A stretch of DNA of 64,000 bases from assembly GCA_947172415.1 (NCBI GenBank), contig OX359191.1, positions 1,488,001 to 1,552,000 on the forward strand, read 5' to 3'. A model generated the notes under the pieces. The model was given only the letters and a program-made list of their open reading frames with translations. It made no database searches and was not told the origin of the DNA. The position numbers and the translations under genes are program-made. Origin of the DNA: Chondrosia reniformis. Its lineage: Eukaryota; Porifera; Demospongiae; Chondrillida; Chondrillidae. Numbering within the stretch: the stretch's first letter is position 1; each line of letters starts with the position of its first letter. Shown here one piece after another: positions 1-11,500 of this stretch.

Positions 1-2
1 GA

Positions 3-179
3 TATGTTTCTTTGCGCCATTTCCGAATATTTCTGAGTGTATTCGACAATACGGCTCATACTGCAATGAAGTACAAAGCCGTACTAGACGGACTGGAAAT
101 GACGGATTCGGAAGACGTTAAGCAGTTCCGAAAACACCTTCTAGTAGGTACAAAAAGCGTTCCAAGAAAGGGGTGGTGA
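3..179 (+). CDS. 3' terminal exon of an unidentified gene (partial)
   Basis: An open frame runs from the left edge to a TGA at 177-179 and reads as ordinary protein, ending in SVPRKGW. It contains no stop from base 3 on. An AATAAA polyadenylation signal follows at 236-241, about 60 bases after the stop, which fits the 3' end of a plus-strand gene lying mostly outside the window. No domain is recognisable in the ~58 residues. An in-frame ATG at 66 could start a shorter peptide, but the frame is open upstream of it. The product is unknown. Confidence 0.45.
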   Translation, partial: YVSLRHFRIFLSVFDNTAHTAMKYKAVLDGLEMTDSEDVKQFRKHLLVGTKSVPRKGW

Positions 180-235
180 TTCCGTTGTATAGGCGTGTCC
201 GACAAAATGACTGACGACAATATCTCTCGTTCATA

Positions 236-241
236 AATAAA
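236..241 (+). promoter_or_regulatory. polyadenylation signal AATAAA
   Basis: A canonical AATAAA lies 57 bases after the stop of the partial upstream gene and 172 bases before the ATG of the next gene on the same strand, so it most simply ends the upstream transcript. Confidence 0.4.
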
Positions 242-413
242 ACAAGTAATAAAGTTAACCCAGGGAATATCTACATATGTATCTCTCTGTATAAGTTCTT
301 GTGTATTCCGAATCTACTTTAAAAAGTACCAAATTCATACCGATGACCTTTCTTCGATATGGTAGGTGCTACATAAAGGGATTTTCCCCGATAAACGCCA
401 TTTTTCTGAAATT

Positions 414-1370
414 ATGGTGAATACAGCATCACATTTAGCTCTTTTAAACATTACCGAAGCATCTGAAAAGCTTCAGATGGAGACAAAGAGGATAATTGAG
501 GAGAGAAACGCGCTGGATAAGGAACGGCAACAGTGGGAAGAGAACAAGAAGTTGCTCAGAGAAAAATCAGCATTCGGAAAAAATGTCCTCCTCGATGTTG
601 GCGGTATCCATTACAGGGTTTCTATAATGACTCTGACTCAAGGTGTACCCAAGTCTAGAATGTTATCGTCAATGTTTAGCGGACTCTTTCCACCTGAAAA
701 GACACAAGAAACCTTCTTTATTGATCGCAATGGAAGAATCTTTGAGCACATTTTGGAATATCTACGCGTCGGTTTTCCCTCCTTGTCTAGATTAAGGCTA
801 CTTGGTGAACCTCAAAGAAGTATAACTTTACACGAGATACACGAAGAGGCTAAATTCTTTGACATTCCAGACCTAATAAACGACATTTATATACTAACTG
901 CATGTTTCAAACTTGCAAATTTGAAGGATCTCCTATTACCAGTGACACTCACCGCTAAAGGAGGACTTAGTAACCCGGCGTATTCTGGAGCTACTAAGAT
1001 AGATTATGGGGAAGAGAAGGGTAACAATATTGAAATAAATAACTGCTATGCTTTCGAATTTCGATATCAAAAAGTAAGATCCGCATATGGCCCTGTGATA
1101 ATGGGGATCTGTCTTTGTGAAGGCAGCTACTTTCACTACTGTGACTTGAGTGGGGTTATCTTTAAAAACTGTTATTTTGCTCCCAAGACCGATTTTACTG
1201 GATCTATTATGTGTGGTGTATGTTTTGAGAAATGTGGAGGACTGGTGGAAAACAAGATTTGCTTTTCTAGAAAGCAGCTCTGTGAATCAGGTGTGGATGA
1301 CACCCTTGCAGATGCCTTACGTAAAGCAGACTGCATTCAAGAAGAACTAGTGAAAGTTTCTACTTCATAA
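414..1370 (+). CDS. KCTD-like protein with BTB (T1-type) domain, intronless
   Basis: The protein has 318 residues from the ATG at 414; the frame is open further upstream, but only from a GTG. Residues ~25-50 form a charged coiled coil. Residues ~57-165 are a T1-type BTB/POZ domain, recognised by the strand NVLLDVGGIHYRVS, the segment SRMLSSMFSG and FFIDRNGRIFEHILEYLR, followed by HEIHEEAKFFDIPDLI. KCTD BTB domains usually form pentamers and many recruit cullin-3. The C-terminal ~150 residues are well conserved in style (many Cys and aromatic residues, KNCYFAPKTDFTGS resembling pentapeptide-like KCTD tails), but I cannot assign them. The gene has one exon. An AATAAA lies at about 1635. The single exon could reflect an old retrocopy. 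The family call is firm; orthology to a particular KCTD is not claimed. Confidence 0.85.
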   Translation: MVNTASHLALLNITEASEKLQMETKRIIEERNALDKERQQWEENKKLLREKSAFGKNVLLDVGGIHYRVSIMTLTQGVPKSRMLSSMFSGLFPPEKTQETFFIDRNGRIFEHILEYLRVGFPSLSRLRLLGEPQRSITLHEIHEEAKFFDIPDLINDIYILTACFKLANLKDLLLPVTLTAKGGLSNPAYSGATKIDYGEEKGNNIEINNCYAFEFRYQKVRSAYGPVIMGICLCEGSYFHYCDLSGVIFKNCYFAPKTDFTGSIMCGVCFEKCGGLVENKICFSRKQLCESGVDDTLADALRKADCIQEELVKVSTS

Positions 1371-1649
1371 GATAGTTTATGGGAATTTAATATGCAGCCC
1401 TTCCACCTTCATCCTGTCAACATGCAAAGCACTGGGGCACTTTAAAACAAATCTCTCACTTTTCAAGTACTTGTATGTATAAGTTATACAGTAAGTTGTC
1501 ATTGGATATACATACATATTGCCGAATATAACCGAAATCGCTTCGTTGGTGATTTATGAGGTGTTGTTTGCTAATACATTGAATAGGGCGGCCATTTTTT
1601 TTCGGCCATTCCTACTTAGAGAGTTATACAAGTTAAATAAAAACAGAAG

Positions 1650-1840
1650 TTAAAAGTAGTGATAGCAGTACCTACAACAGTGATTGGTACATCTGAAAAC
1701 AAGACAGTAATCATATGGTAAGGCTAACATTGCAGAAGTGCCATACTGAAACTTAACCATACACATCACTTCTATGTTTGGGTGCATGATGGATAGTAGA
1801 AGTAGGGATGATGCACCCAAACATACGAGTAATGCGTCAA
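1650..1840. repeat. dispersed repeat copy (shared with 26690-26840 and 60485-60720)
   Basis: The stretch contains landmarks such as AAGACAGTAATCATATGGTA, AAGGCTA, GCAGAAGTG, ATACTGAAACTTA and CATACACATCA, which recur in the same order near 60.5 kb and, more decayed, near 26.7 kb. Its end holds a short inverted repeat (TATGTTTGGGTGCAT against ATGCACCCAAACATA). No coding potential is seen. It is probably a non-autonomous DNA element. Confidence 0.55.
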
Positions 1841-1846
1841 CATTGT

Positions 1847-1935
1847 GGTTTACGTGCGTCTGATTGGAAGTGCCCGAAATCAGAAATCAGATCCTTGCAC
1901 AAGACTTGTATGAGTTAGATCAGACCTTACTTTCA
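1847..1935 (+). repeat. short dispersed repeat, copy 1
   Basis: This shares TGATTGGAA, GCCCGAAA, ATCAGAT, CTTGC, ACTTG, GAGTTAGA and CCTTACT in order with 4130-4205. It lies between the KCTD-like and Kelch genes. No structure beyond the similarity is visible. Confidence 0.45.
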
Positions 1936-2198
1936 ATGTGTACCGGATCTGAAACTGATGTCAGACATTTTCTTTTTCTATTGCTATGGTAACACAATAT
2001 ACATTCCACCATACTATAGATCCACTAAATTTAAGTTTAGTTATGAATCTCTAATATAACATAGTATTGTTTTTATACAGATAGAACTATAATACATTTG
2101 AACACATCTCTTTACTGAAGACAGTTATTGAATGTGATTGACATGGATACTCAGTGCAAAGCACACATTGAAATTAAACAAAACAGTTAACAAAGTAG
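1936..2198. other. intergenic region, nothing recognised
   Basis: This is AT-rich sequence between the convergent KCTD-like and Kelch genes. It presumably contains the 3' UTR of the minus-strand Kelch gene. No ORF, RNA gene or clear repeat is seen. Confidence 0.4.
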
Positions 2199-3884
2199 TC
2201 AAGTACAGCGTCCATAGATTCTGTTACCTATACTGTTCACATGAGACACAAACTGCCATTTCTTTGTATTGGGGTCAAAGCATATCACATCCCAAGGAAA
2301 CTTGGCATATCTTGCCAAACAACTGGGCTTGGTACTAGACATTAAAATGAAAATGTAGATCCTTCCTTGCACTGCTGCTCCACCTACCCTCAAGAACCTC
2401 TCCACAGGCATCATACTCCAACTGTCATTCTGTGGACTGTACACTTCGAATCTGCCAAAGCCTAGTGCATAGAGCAAGCCATCTAAAACACACACATGAG
2501 GGGCACTGGGATAATTCAAGTTGGCTATGTAGCTCCACTGGTCTGTTATGGAATCGTATACCTCACAACTATTTAATTCCCAAGATAAACCATGGCCGCC
2601 TACAGCATACATCTTTGTCTTGATGGTACCAATGCCCATACCATAACGAGGTTTATTCATAGGAGTCACTAGACACCACTCATTTGTGTCTGGATTATAT
2701 TTCTGAACAGAACTAACCATCCGATCATACTGATTCACACCACCAACAGCATACAATTCCCCATTGATGACTCCAGCACTCATCTGACAGCGTTCTTCCA
2801 GCATATCAGCTTGTCGGCTCCACTTATTAGATATTCGATTATAACAAACTACCTGTCTTGAAACTACCTTATTGCTCTTACCACCAATTATATACACCAA
2901 ACCCCGACAAACACACATACCAAAGTCCTCGATTCTAGACATCAACTGCGTAGCTTTAGAGAGCTTATTGCACTCATTCGAAATTGGATCAAATTCAAAT
3001 AGTGTATGGACATCATCTTCTCCAGACATTATATAAATTGGCTTGGTTTCATATGACGACCTTCTTTGAACATAAAGTGAATCACTTGGATCGATAGCCA
3101 TTTTGGAATGTGTCTGAAAATGGTGAGCCTTTTCTAATATCATCTTACAATCATTGTCTGAACCTAGCCTGTTAGCCACCAATCTGTCACTGAGGACCTC
3201 CCAGGGTATCAGAGGGTATTTGGTGTGCTTCAACATATTCACTGTGTCACCTTTTCGGGTCTCGGGCGAGTGACTGAACCACTTTAGAATGTCCTCTAAT
3301 AGCTTTTCTTCTGACTGAACCTTCAAATACTCAGATTTCAACAAGTCGGCGAGGATTTCCGCAGGAGTATCGACGAATGCACTTGTTTGACAAATGTCTG
3401 AAAAATTTTTAATGCATAATACTTGAGCATCTCTCTTCAATGCACTACAGCCGTGTACGTCAGCAAAGGTAACCATTTGAAGGCAATTACTGACTGATAA
3501 CCCGTACTCAATGATAAATTTATCACAAAGTTGTACAATCTCGTCCATCTGCCACTGAGCTGCTACACTGAGCACTGAAGTGGCATTCTCTTCAGAAAGG
3601 AATATAGTGTATTCGTACATGTACTTCAGGAGGGTCCCAACAGCCACTGGATCCACGCCTCTTAAAGTGATTTCGTTGCGAGTACTTTCCTGTAGTGAGC
3701 TAGTAAACATGGCCCTAAAATAGGCGCTATGGGCGGCTAGAATGAGTTTGTGGACATGAAACTGTTTATTTCCAACGACCAGCGCAACGTCACACAACTC
3801 CCTGTTCATCCGCATCTCCTCGGCGGAGTCCAGAATACGCGTGCGGTGGTTTTTAAAGTCATACTGCTTCTGGTTGTCCGTCAT
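2199..3884 (-). CDS. Kelch-like protein (BTB-BACK-Kelch), intronless
   Basis: The protein has 561 residues starting MTDNQKQYDF (ATG at 3884); upstream codons in frame have no ATG. Residues ~30-135 are a BTB domain (CDVALVVGNKQFHVHKLILA, HSAYFRAMF), ~140-240 a BACK domain (CLQMVTFADVHGC, then LLKSEYLKVQSEEKLLEDIL), and ~285-555 about five or six Kelch blades with the usual GG and spaced Y/W pattern (VYIIGGKSN, ELYAVGGVNQ, KMYAVGGHGL). This is the standard length of the KLHL family, whose members act as substrate adaptors of cullin-3 ubiquitin ligases: BTB/BACK bind cullin-3 and the Kelch propeller binds the target. A possible acceptor (ACACAG) just before the ATG suggests a spliced 5' UTR. Family call certain; substrate unknown. 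Confidence 0.93.
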   Translation of the reverse strand: MTDNQKQYDFKNHRTRILDSAEEMRMNRELCDVALVVGNKQFHVHKLILAAHSAYFRAMFTSSLQESTRNEITLRGVDPVAVGTLLKYMYEYTIFLSEENATSVLSVAAQWQMDEIVQLCDKFIIEYGLSVSNCLQMVTFADVHGCSALKRDAQVLCIKNFSDICQTSAFVDTPAEILADLLKSEYLKVQSEEKLLEDILKWFSHSPETRKGDTVNMLKHTKYPLIPWEVLSDRLVANRLGSDNDCKMILEKAHHFQTHSKMAIDPSDSLYVQRRSSYETKPIYIMSGEDDVHTLFEFDPISNECNKLSKATQLMSRIEDFGMCVCRGLVYIIGGKSNKVVSRQVVCYNRISNKWSRQADMLEERCQMSAGVINGELYAVGGVNQYDRMVSSVQKYNPDTNEWCLVTPMNKPRYGMGIGTIKTKMYAVGGHGLSWELNSCEVYDSITDQWSYIANLNYPSAPHVCVLDGLLYALGFGRFEVYSPQNDSWSMMPVERFLRVGGAAVQGRIYIFILMSSTKPSCLARYAKFPWDVICFDPNTKKWQFVSHVNSIGNRIYGRCT

Positions 3885-4399
3885 CACTGTGTACAAGAGA
3901 AGTTAGATCTGTAAAATAAACTTCAAAACGTAGGTCGTTTTACAACATCACAGGTAAGATGAACTGTTTTATTCCCAACTTTTCTTTCGTGTCTTTGAAA
4001 GATACAGTGTACTGTTCACTGATAACGAAAGTAAGTAAGGTTTCGCAAGACTATGGAGGTGTACATTACGCAATATAAAATGGCCGACTCCAATTTGTCT
4101 GGCGAGCTAGACCTTGCATCCGCTACGCGTTGAAATGATTGGAAAAGCGCCCGAAAATCAGATGCTTGCGTAAAACTTGAATGTGAGTTAGACCAGGCCT
4201 TACTGTGGCGATTAAAAGTCTTTCAATTTAGTACACGCACTGTGCTCGCGAGTAAAAATTATTCGTTCGTGCATAACCACAATATTCCATGCTATGGTAT
4301 ACCAACTATCGAATTACATACCTTAGAGTTCTCTTACGTCGACTTCTTCTTAGAAGAACTTGTTAAAAATCAAAGTATGAGAATTCGTCACGCGATCAC
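3885..4399. other. 5' flank of the Kelch gene with a repeat fragment
   Basis: About 250 bases upstream of the Kelch ATG are moderately AT-rich and presumably hold its promoter; no clear TATA box is seen. At 4130-4205 lies copy 2 of the short repeat found at 1847-1935 (TTGGAAAAGCGCCCGAAAA, CTTGCGTAAAACTTG, GAGTTAGACCAG). The rest shows nothing recognisable. Confidence 0.4.
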
Positions 4400-5240
4400 G
4401 CGATCGTTTCCACGAACGCAATGTGTTAATAATAAGTGTTATAATCGTGCGGTTATGGAAAGACGGTAAATCGATTACCGAGATAGCTTCATTCGTAGAA
4501 GTAGAAGGTTGAAAACCACCCTCAGCAACTGGATATTTCGCTGGGAAGAAGATCAAGGTCTAGAAGACCAGTATCGTACTGGACGACCACCGAAGATATA
4601 AACTAAAGAAATTGATGATTTTTTGGATAAGAAATTACACGAAGATGATGAGTTGAATTAGCACAACTGATTGCGCGAAAATTTGGACTATATAGAAATA
4701 AGTCCTCCTACTGTAAGAAGGTACCTGAGGCGGACAATAAACTGGGTAGTAGTTCGTTGGCCCAATGATTTTTGATAAAAATAAGGCAAAGCGGATTGAG
4801 TTTGCTAGCACCAGGGACTCCCTTGACAACGTAATATGGACAGATGAATCATCCATACAACTATGAAGACACAGCAGGACAATGAGAGTCAAGGTCGGAT
4901 AAGAGGGAACTCTCATACCTGCAGCCTAGCATGCAGTTAAATTTCATGTCAGGCTGGGATTTCTAAGAAAGATGCTACCAGAATATGCGTTTACGACCAA
5001 ATCATGGATGCTAATCTATAATTTAATACTTTGAAATACTTTCTTCTTCCCTTTCTTGATAGTCACTTTCCCTCAGGCAACTACTGTTTTATGCAGGACA
5101 ATGACCCAAAGCACACAAGTAAGAAGACTAAAGAATTTTACCAAGAAGCAGGAATAAATTGGCTAATTATATATTTTCATTTGGACTTCTTAATGGTATC
5201 ATATCATCAACTGTCAACTCACCATAATCCTTATATTTAA
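4400..5240 (+). pseudogene. Tc1/mariner transposase relic
   Basis: In three frames the stretch reads as pieces of a Tc1/mariner transposase in the right order. First comes a helix-turn-helix like LWKDGKSITEIASF, then QYRTGRPPK, then PPTVRRYLRRTINW, then the first catalytic motif VIWTDES (Asp), and finally FMQDNDPKHTS (second Asp) followed by EFYQEAGINW. The region that should carry the third acidic residue (SPDLNPIE) is missing after 5190. Several stops and frame changes show that it is dead. I could not find terminal inverted repeats. It lies just beyond the 3' end of the UBR5-like gene. Confidence 0.8.
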
Positions 5241-5449
5241 TAAACAGTGTAGCTGTATCCTTTGTCATTAATCCTTGATTAAGGTAGCTGAAATTTCTAC
5301 TAAACATTGGATGCAAATCTGTTTCATTTGGCTAGTTTGAATTTAAATCATGATTGATGAACCTAGCCACACAGGCTTATTAGTATATGTTATACAGTAT
5401 GTTGTCAGTGGATGTACGTATTGCATTTTCAACAGGAATAAAATTGAGG

Positions 5450-5455
5450 TGACTT
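5450..5455 (-). promoter_or_regulatory. candidate polyadenylation signal of the UBR5-like gene
   Basis: On the minus strand AATAAA occurs in TTAATAAAGTC about 130 bases after the predicted TAG stop of the UBR5-like gene, a normal distance for a 3' UTR. It supports the gene ending here rather than continuing to HECT exons. Confidence 0.4.
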
Positions 5456-5586
5456 TATTAACAAGCCAAGCCGCAGAAGGAGTCTGCAAACAAAGGATTT
5501 TCAATTCCTCAGAATTATATATATTTATATAGATGAGCTACGAACTGAAACAATACCACAGACTATAGATACAAACTATAGACTAT

Positions 5587-8500
5587 CTATGATAATACCT
5601 TATGTGTGATGAACTGCTGATTGCTGGAATGTGGGTCTTCATAGAGAGTCTGAAAACCTCAATGATTAAAGTACTGCTTGCAACTATGATTTACTTATAA
5701 CACTTTTAACTATGATGGCTACTCTTTATGCTCACCTGGATACCTTCTTCATTAGAACTTTTCTTGTCCTTTCTAACTATCTCTTCCATCAGGTCCACGA
5801 GGTCCTTCAACAGACGAGCAGAAGTTCGAGCCAAGAAACCAGCCCCAAATCGGATGCTTGGAATACTATTAACTGAGAGCGTCCGTGGATCCATATAAGC
5901 ATCAATCTGAGAAACACAATGTGAAATACAGGGTTAGCTTCAATCTTTGTATGTAGTTACCATTCCAGTAGGCTTGACACATTGCCTACTTGAAGTCTGT
6001 ATATCATGTAATTATGATTACTAAACCAATTTGGTTGACCAGAACCAGTCACTCTGTCAACATATAAGGACATAGCAAAATGGAGTGATTTCAAATGATA
6101 TTCTACATACGTATTTGAAAAGACACTTGCTCTTATGTTCTCATGCTTACAATAACGAGCATAGCATAGACAAGTGACAGAACTAAGTATAGGATAGGCT
6201 TTACACCTTTTCGAACATTTATACTTGACCAGTCAGCCCTTATTTCCATGTTCACATCACATCTAATTAAGTTATCCCATCATATTTAATAAGGGGCTTC
6301 ATTGAATGACGCAAGCAATCTCACCACATCTGGATGGTTAGCTGTGATTCTGTTTTGCGACTCTCCCATCATTCTGCCATCCAGTGCCCAAGCATACTGG
6401 TAGACCGTGTCGTCTCCTTGGTGAGCACCCACTTCCACTGGAAACATGTCGTGAATGTGTAATATCTCAGCTTCAGACTCTGAAGACGAGTCTTCATCTA
6501 GTATAGTCAGTGTATCTTCGTACATGGCTGTTCTTCCTCTGGTAGCTGCGTAGCCCTGAAGGTCTACTAAAGGGTTAGGTTTAGATGTCTGTTGATCCCC
6601 TTCAGTCCCAAAATCCATCAGAATGTCCATTTGACCATCATCCCCTATACATGTATAACATACGTACGTAGAAATGGTCCATTCTAGATGAGAAATCTTA
6701 GAGACCAATCCAAAGGATGTCTACTAATCAATCTTATATTAGGGGTGCAAGGTCATCTTTTCATACACCAGCATGTGACTATGATGATGATCTGCTGGAC
6801 TTAATCACCTCCTCTCAAATTTCCTCATAATAATCTCTCATCTATTACTTCTATTAAAAATTTTATTGTAATGATATTTTGTACTGTTATTGTCACTTTA
6901 CTTATTATTAAAATAAAAAAACTTATTTTAGGAGTCAAGGAAGATCCAGTTAAAGGCCATCAATATATGTACATGTACATACGTACATACATATGTAGGT
7001 CTATGGTTAAATATGGTTATATAAGAATATAAAATCCACGTATGGTTTAATCGTAAGAGTAAACAGTTTATGTACATGTACAGTCTTAAAAGGCTTTCAG
7101 TTGCGGCTCAAAAATACAAAACTCTGTAGGCTTTCCCTAAGTAAAAAGTCTACTGTGGTTAGTCTATATATTTTGTTTGTACGTATGTTTCCATAGCTTC
7201 ATATGTCAACTACATTTAGAAATAATGGTTTTTAGCTTAGTAATGTTGACATCCTAAAAGAGCACTTACCTGACAGTCCAACCCTTGGCTGAAGTCTGAT
7301 TCCAGTGAGAGGGAGAGTAGCAGTCGACCCCTCTCTATGGTGATAACAGGTGGAGGATCTAATGTGAGGAGTTGGGCCCACTTCTCTCTCACGTCCTTCC
7401 AAAGTCGGAGGATGGAGAGAGTAAGACGTGCTCTGCCTGTAGCTGTTCTTCTGGTATTCGACACAGACGGACGCTGCACTGAGCGGCTTGGCCAGGCCAT
7501 TGGACACAGGAGCCATCAGAGCGGAGCAGGAGGACGTCATGGCTTCGATGGTAAAGGCTGAAAATGACACCAGAATCCTCCTACCAAGATGCAGGTGGCA
7601 GAGCAGGATGACAATGAAACACAACACTGGCTCAGTATAACACAAAGGGCAGCGGCACTACATAGTATGTACTACACATAGTATGTACGACACATAGTAT
7701 GTACTACACATAGTATGTACTACACATAGTATGTACTACACATAGTATGTACTACATATAGTATGTACATTTTGGCGGCCATTTTTAAGAGCCAGTAAAT
7801 ATTGCATTAAGAGAATGAGCAAATTTTAATATATGTACATAATACATGTAGCATACCTACGTATGTACACCGAGTTATGGGTGTGACTAGATATTATGTA
7901 CCATATTTGTCTGTATTGAAGCTAGGCTGGAATAAAGGATTCGAGGCAGGGTCAAAAACAATCGGAAGGAACTATTTTGGAGGTGCAGGCCTTTATTTGG
8001 ACAAATATGGTATGTAACTACGTATATTAAAATGGTGGCAGAACCACATGTTTACATGAACAGTATTATACTAGTAAAGTGAGGGTGTATGCAGTTTATT
8101 AAGGGAGCCTGGGACATTTTAAAGGTAGAATATATAGTATCAGTGGTAACTGTAGAGGGTAAATCACCACAACGATTCAGCTAACCACTTTATGTATTAT
8201 CTTTTGAAAGGATCATGAGTCATTGCACAAGAACCTCAAGGGTTGAAACATCTGAAGAAGACCCTTGGGTTGAAACGTCTGAAGAAGACCCTTGGGGTTG
8301 AAACGTCTGAAGAAGACCCTTGGGTTGAAACGTCTGAAGAAGGCCCTTGGAGTTTAAACGTCTGACAATCAAGAAAGAATACAAAACTGTGTCTTTAGAC
8401 GCTCTTAAAATTGAAAGATGATCCTTTCAAAAGATAAGTTCGACACAGTTAGAAGAAATTTTTGTGTATTTCTACAACTTATTTAAACATCGGTGACTCA

Positions 8501-11500
8501 CTTTAACAGTTGGTAAATTTCATAGGACCTTTCAGAATGTCGTCTACTCCTTCCAGCACTTGACAATGGATCAAAGCTAGACACAGAGCTGACATTGGTG
8601 GACGGAGAGGACTGATTGACAACATTCGGTTTAGAGTGCTCCATAGTCAAGATGCGTAGCAATGCCCTCAATACTACTTCGCCTACAACCAGACCAGCTG
8701 TATTTTCAGTCAGTGGCATTTTTGAACTTGAAGTACTTTTTCTCATTTTAACAACATCTGGATTAGACAGTGAAGTGTTCATATGGTTAAGAATGGTTGT
8801 GAAAAATGCTTGAATTAGACCGTTATATCCCGAGTACAACAGTTTTATTAGAAATTGGTCCAACAGGATCACATGTCCTGCAGTGGGCGTGGCTTCTATA
8901 AAGGAAAGATTAAATGGCAGTCACTCAATTCAATACAAAGGTATTACTAAACAAGATACGTACAATGAAACCTTTCTAATGTGGTCGGCTTAGAGCCAGC
9001 TTAACTTGGAGAGATGGCTTTATTATAGAAAGCCTTAGGTATGCCCCATTATACACAGAATCTTTGGTGGGACTTTAAGAGTCGACTGTAATTCAGAGGT
9101 GACCAACCTATTGAGGTGACTGCTAACACAGGTTTTACTGTAATAATGTAACAAATAAGAGTACGCACTTAATTACAGCTTATGTACCTGCTTGATCTGA
9201 GGATTCCAAGGAAGGAGATTCATCAGACTGACCTGACAGGGAGGAAGGACAGTAGCCTAACACAGTAACTAAGACGCACTGCCAGTTTGAAAATACTGTA
9301 GTTACTAATCCAGCAGTCTTGGGATCATCCTTTAGAATGAAACTGGTGGGAAAAGAAAGCTTAAAATCAGTCGAGGAGTCCACGGATATTGTTGGCAGTT
9401 CTTGGGCATCACCGTCATCCTTGTTGTTGTCCTCATCTGTTGCAGATTGATCTTCATCTTCCAAAACGACGTAGTCTTTGATGCCCTTCTTTGACATGTC
9501 AATCATCTCAACATCTCCATCTGGTGACTTCCGTGTGGTGCTGGCAGACTTTATGTTTTGAGTGAGAGGAGATGGAGGAAGGAGAGTAGTACTACTTTCT
9601 GATGTTGACAAAGGCGAAGAAGATTTTCTGCCTCCTCTCTCAGTTTCTGTTGAATTAAACTGCGTGATGGTAAGTAGACGATAAGTTGGAAAATTATTGC
9701 ATGACATAGAATGGATTAATAACACACTACATATGAAAGCTGTCTTTTACAGAGGAAAAGGATTTAAGAGAAGCATATTTTTAAAGTCTTGCATAGCCAG
9801 ACCACGACCTCACCTCCATATTCATTTGATGACATAACATGGTATGCAAGATATAGTCTGGTAGTCATCATATACCTGGTTTTGTGCATGGTATGACATT
9901 CCATAGGACCATTAAAGTCAAATGATGACAAAATATCAAATGAATAATATAATTTAGGCATGTGAGTAAATGTCATTCATGTGATATTTCATATTGTATG
10001 AGACCTACTGATGTTGGAGTCAGTCCAAAGTGTTGAGCAAAGTGGATAAACTGTCTCCTCTGCATGTCTCTGGATGAGGGCTGACTGGTGTCAGATCGGC
10101 CAGTCTCCACTGAGGCAATAACGGGCTTCTTCGCACCAGATTTATGCATCAGCCCATGAATGATACTTTTGTTGCATATCAGTGAAGATATCAAGGTATC
10201 ATCTCCAGCATCCTTCAGAGCAAGAATCTATGCACATTTCAAAAAGGATGATTTATATATACGTATATACGTACACTAACCAAAAGTTTCTATAGTAACT
10301 TAAATCATGTGTTCTATAGTACGCGTTCAATGTTAAATTAATATACAGTCGAACCTCATTAAGACGAACTTTAAGGGATCGACTATATCAGTTCTTCTTA
10401 ACAGAAGTTCCTCTAAACAGAAATTGTAAAATAGAAAGAACTTGTCCTTGTTCTTCAAGATCATTGATAACGACGACTTCAGGAGCATGTACTTCGCAGC
10501 CTTTGAGCGTCGTTCCTAACATCGCTCAACCTCTTTCCGTATCCATACCTTTTTATGGAGCAATAGAGTCTACTTTGATACAATTCGTCTCGAAAATATC
10601 TTTAAAAAGGTGTAAAGTTGGTATTAAAGACGAGGAATATATTTTATGATGTTTTTACTAACCGAAAATTCAAAATAAATGGTTTGCTTTAAACGTAGAG
10701 TTTGATATTCAGTACATACAGAAACCAACCAGAAGTTACTGAAATGTTCTTATTAGGTGAAAATTCTTATTAACCGTGTATGTCTTAACGAGGTTCGACT
10801 GTACATATATTATATAAATGATTCTAAAATGATAGTCCCTTACATGTATTGTTAAACATAATTGAAGTACTAATCAAGCAACCAGATGGAGAGCTGGTTA
10901 TAACTGCCAATACTCTGCCACTGAGCTACAGTTGCCACAGCAATGCTCCATTTATGACTCCCTCTTACACCAACTACAAACTATGCACTACTACGTACTC
11001 TCTATTTGCACTAATTCATGGAAATATACGTAAATCTTACAGACCATCAGAGACAGCCTATTTCACATGTAATACGCATATACGTACCTCTTTGACTTCC
11101 AACATCTTCTTTAAAAGAACTTTGCTTATTTCCTTAAGAGATGAAACACAAGCTTGACCTTTGACCTTTCTAGTGGCTTCTCCTAATGTCACCTTTTGAT
11201 TGCTTGGTTTCAGCTCCTGGTGTAACAAATTGTAAGCATAGGGTCGGCCATCTTGTTGCTCAGTGCTGCTCTCCTCCACATAGGAATCCACCTCAACCGA
11301 GATAGTCCGTAACATGTGGCTCGAACCCCAGTTACTGGCACGGATCCGATTCACTGACACCTGGTGATTCTGCATTTCCTGCGACGCAGCTCTCAATTGG
11401 TGGACATCATTGAAGTAGACGTTAGCTTTGCAACCGTCAGATTCTGTACCGACGGGAGTAGCTAAACCTCCCAGCATGTGACGTTCACATCTGTGGTTTT

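Noticed and set aside
7232-7645. Two longer minus-strand frames (to 137 codons) across 7232-7645 in the UBR5-like gene
   Set aside because: Splice phase from the exon at 8529-8895 requires the third frame (LLLRSDGSCVQWPGQAA), with a ~100-base intron ending in a pyrimidine tract before 7295.
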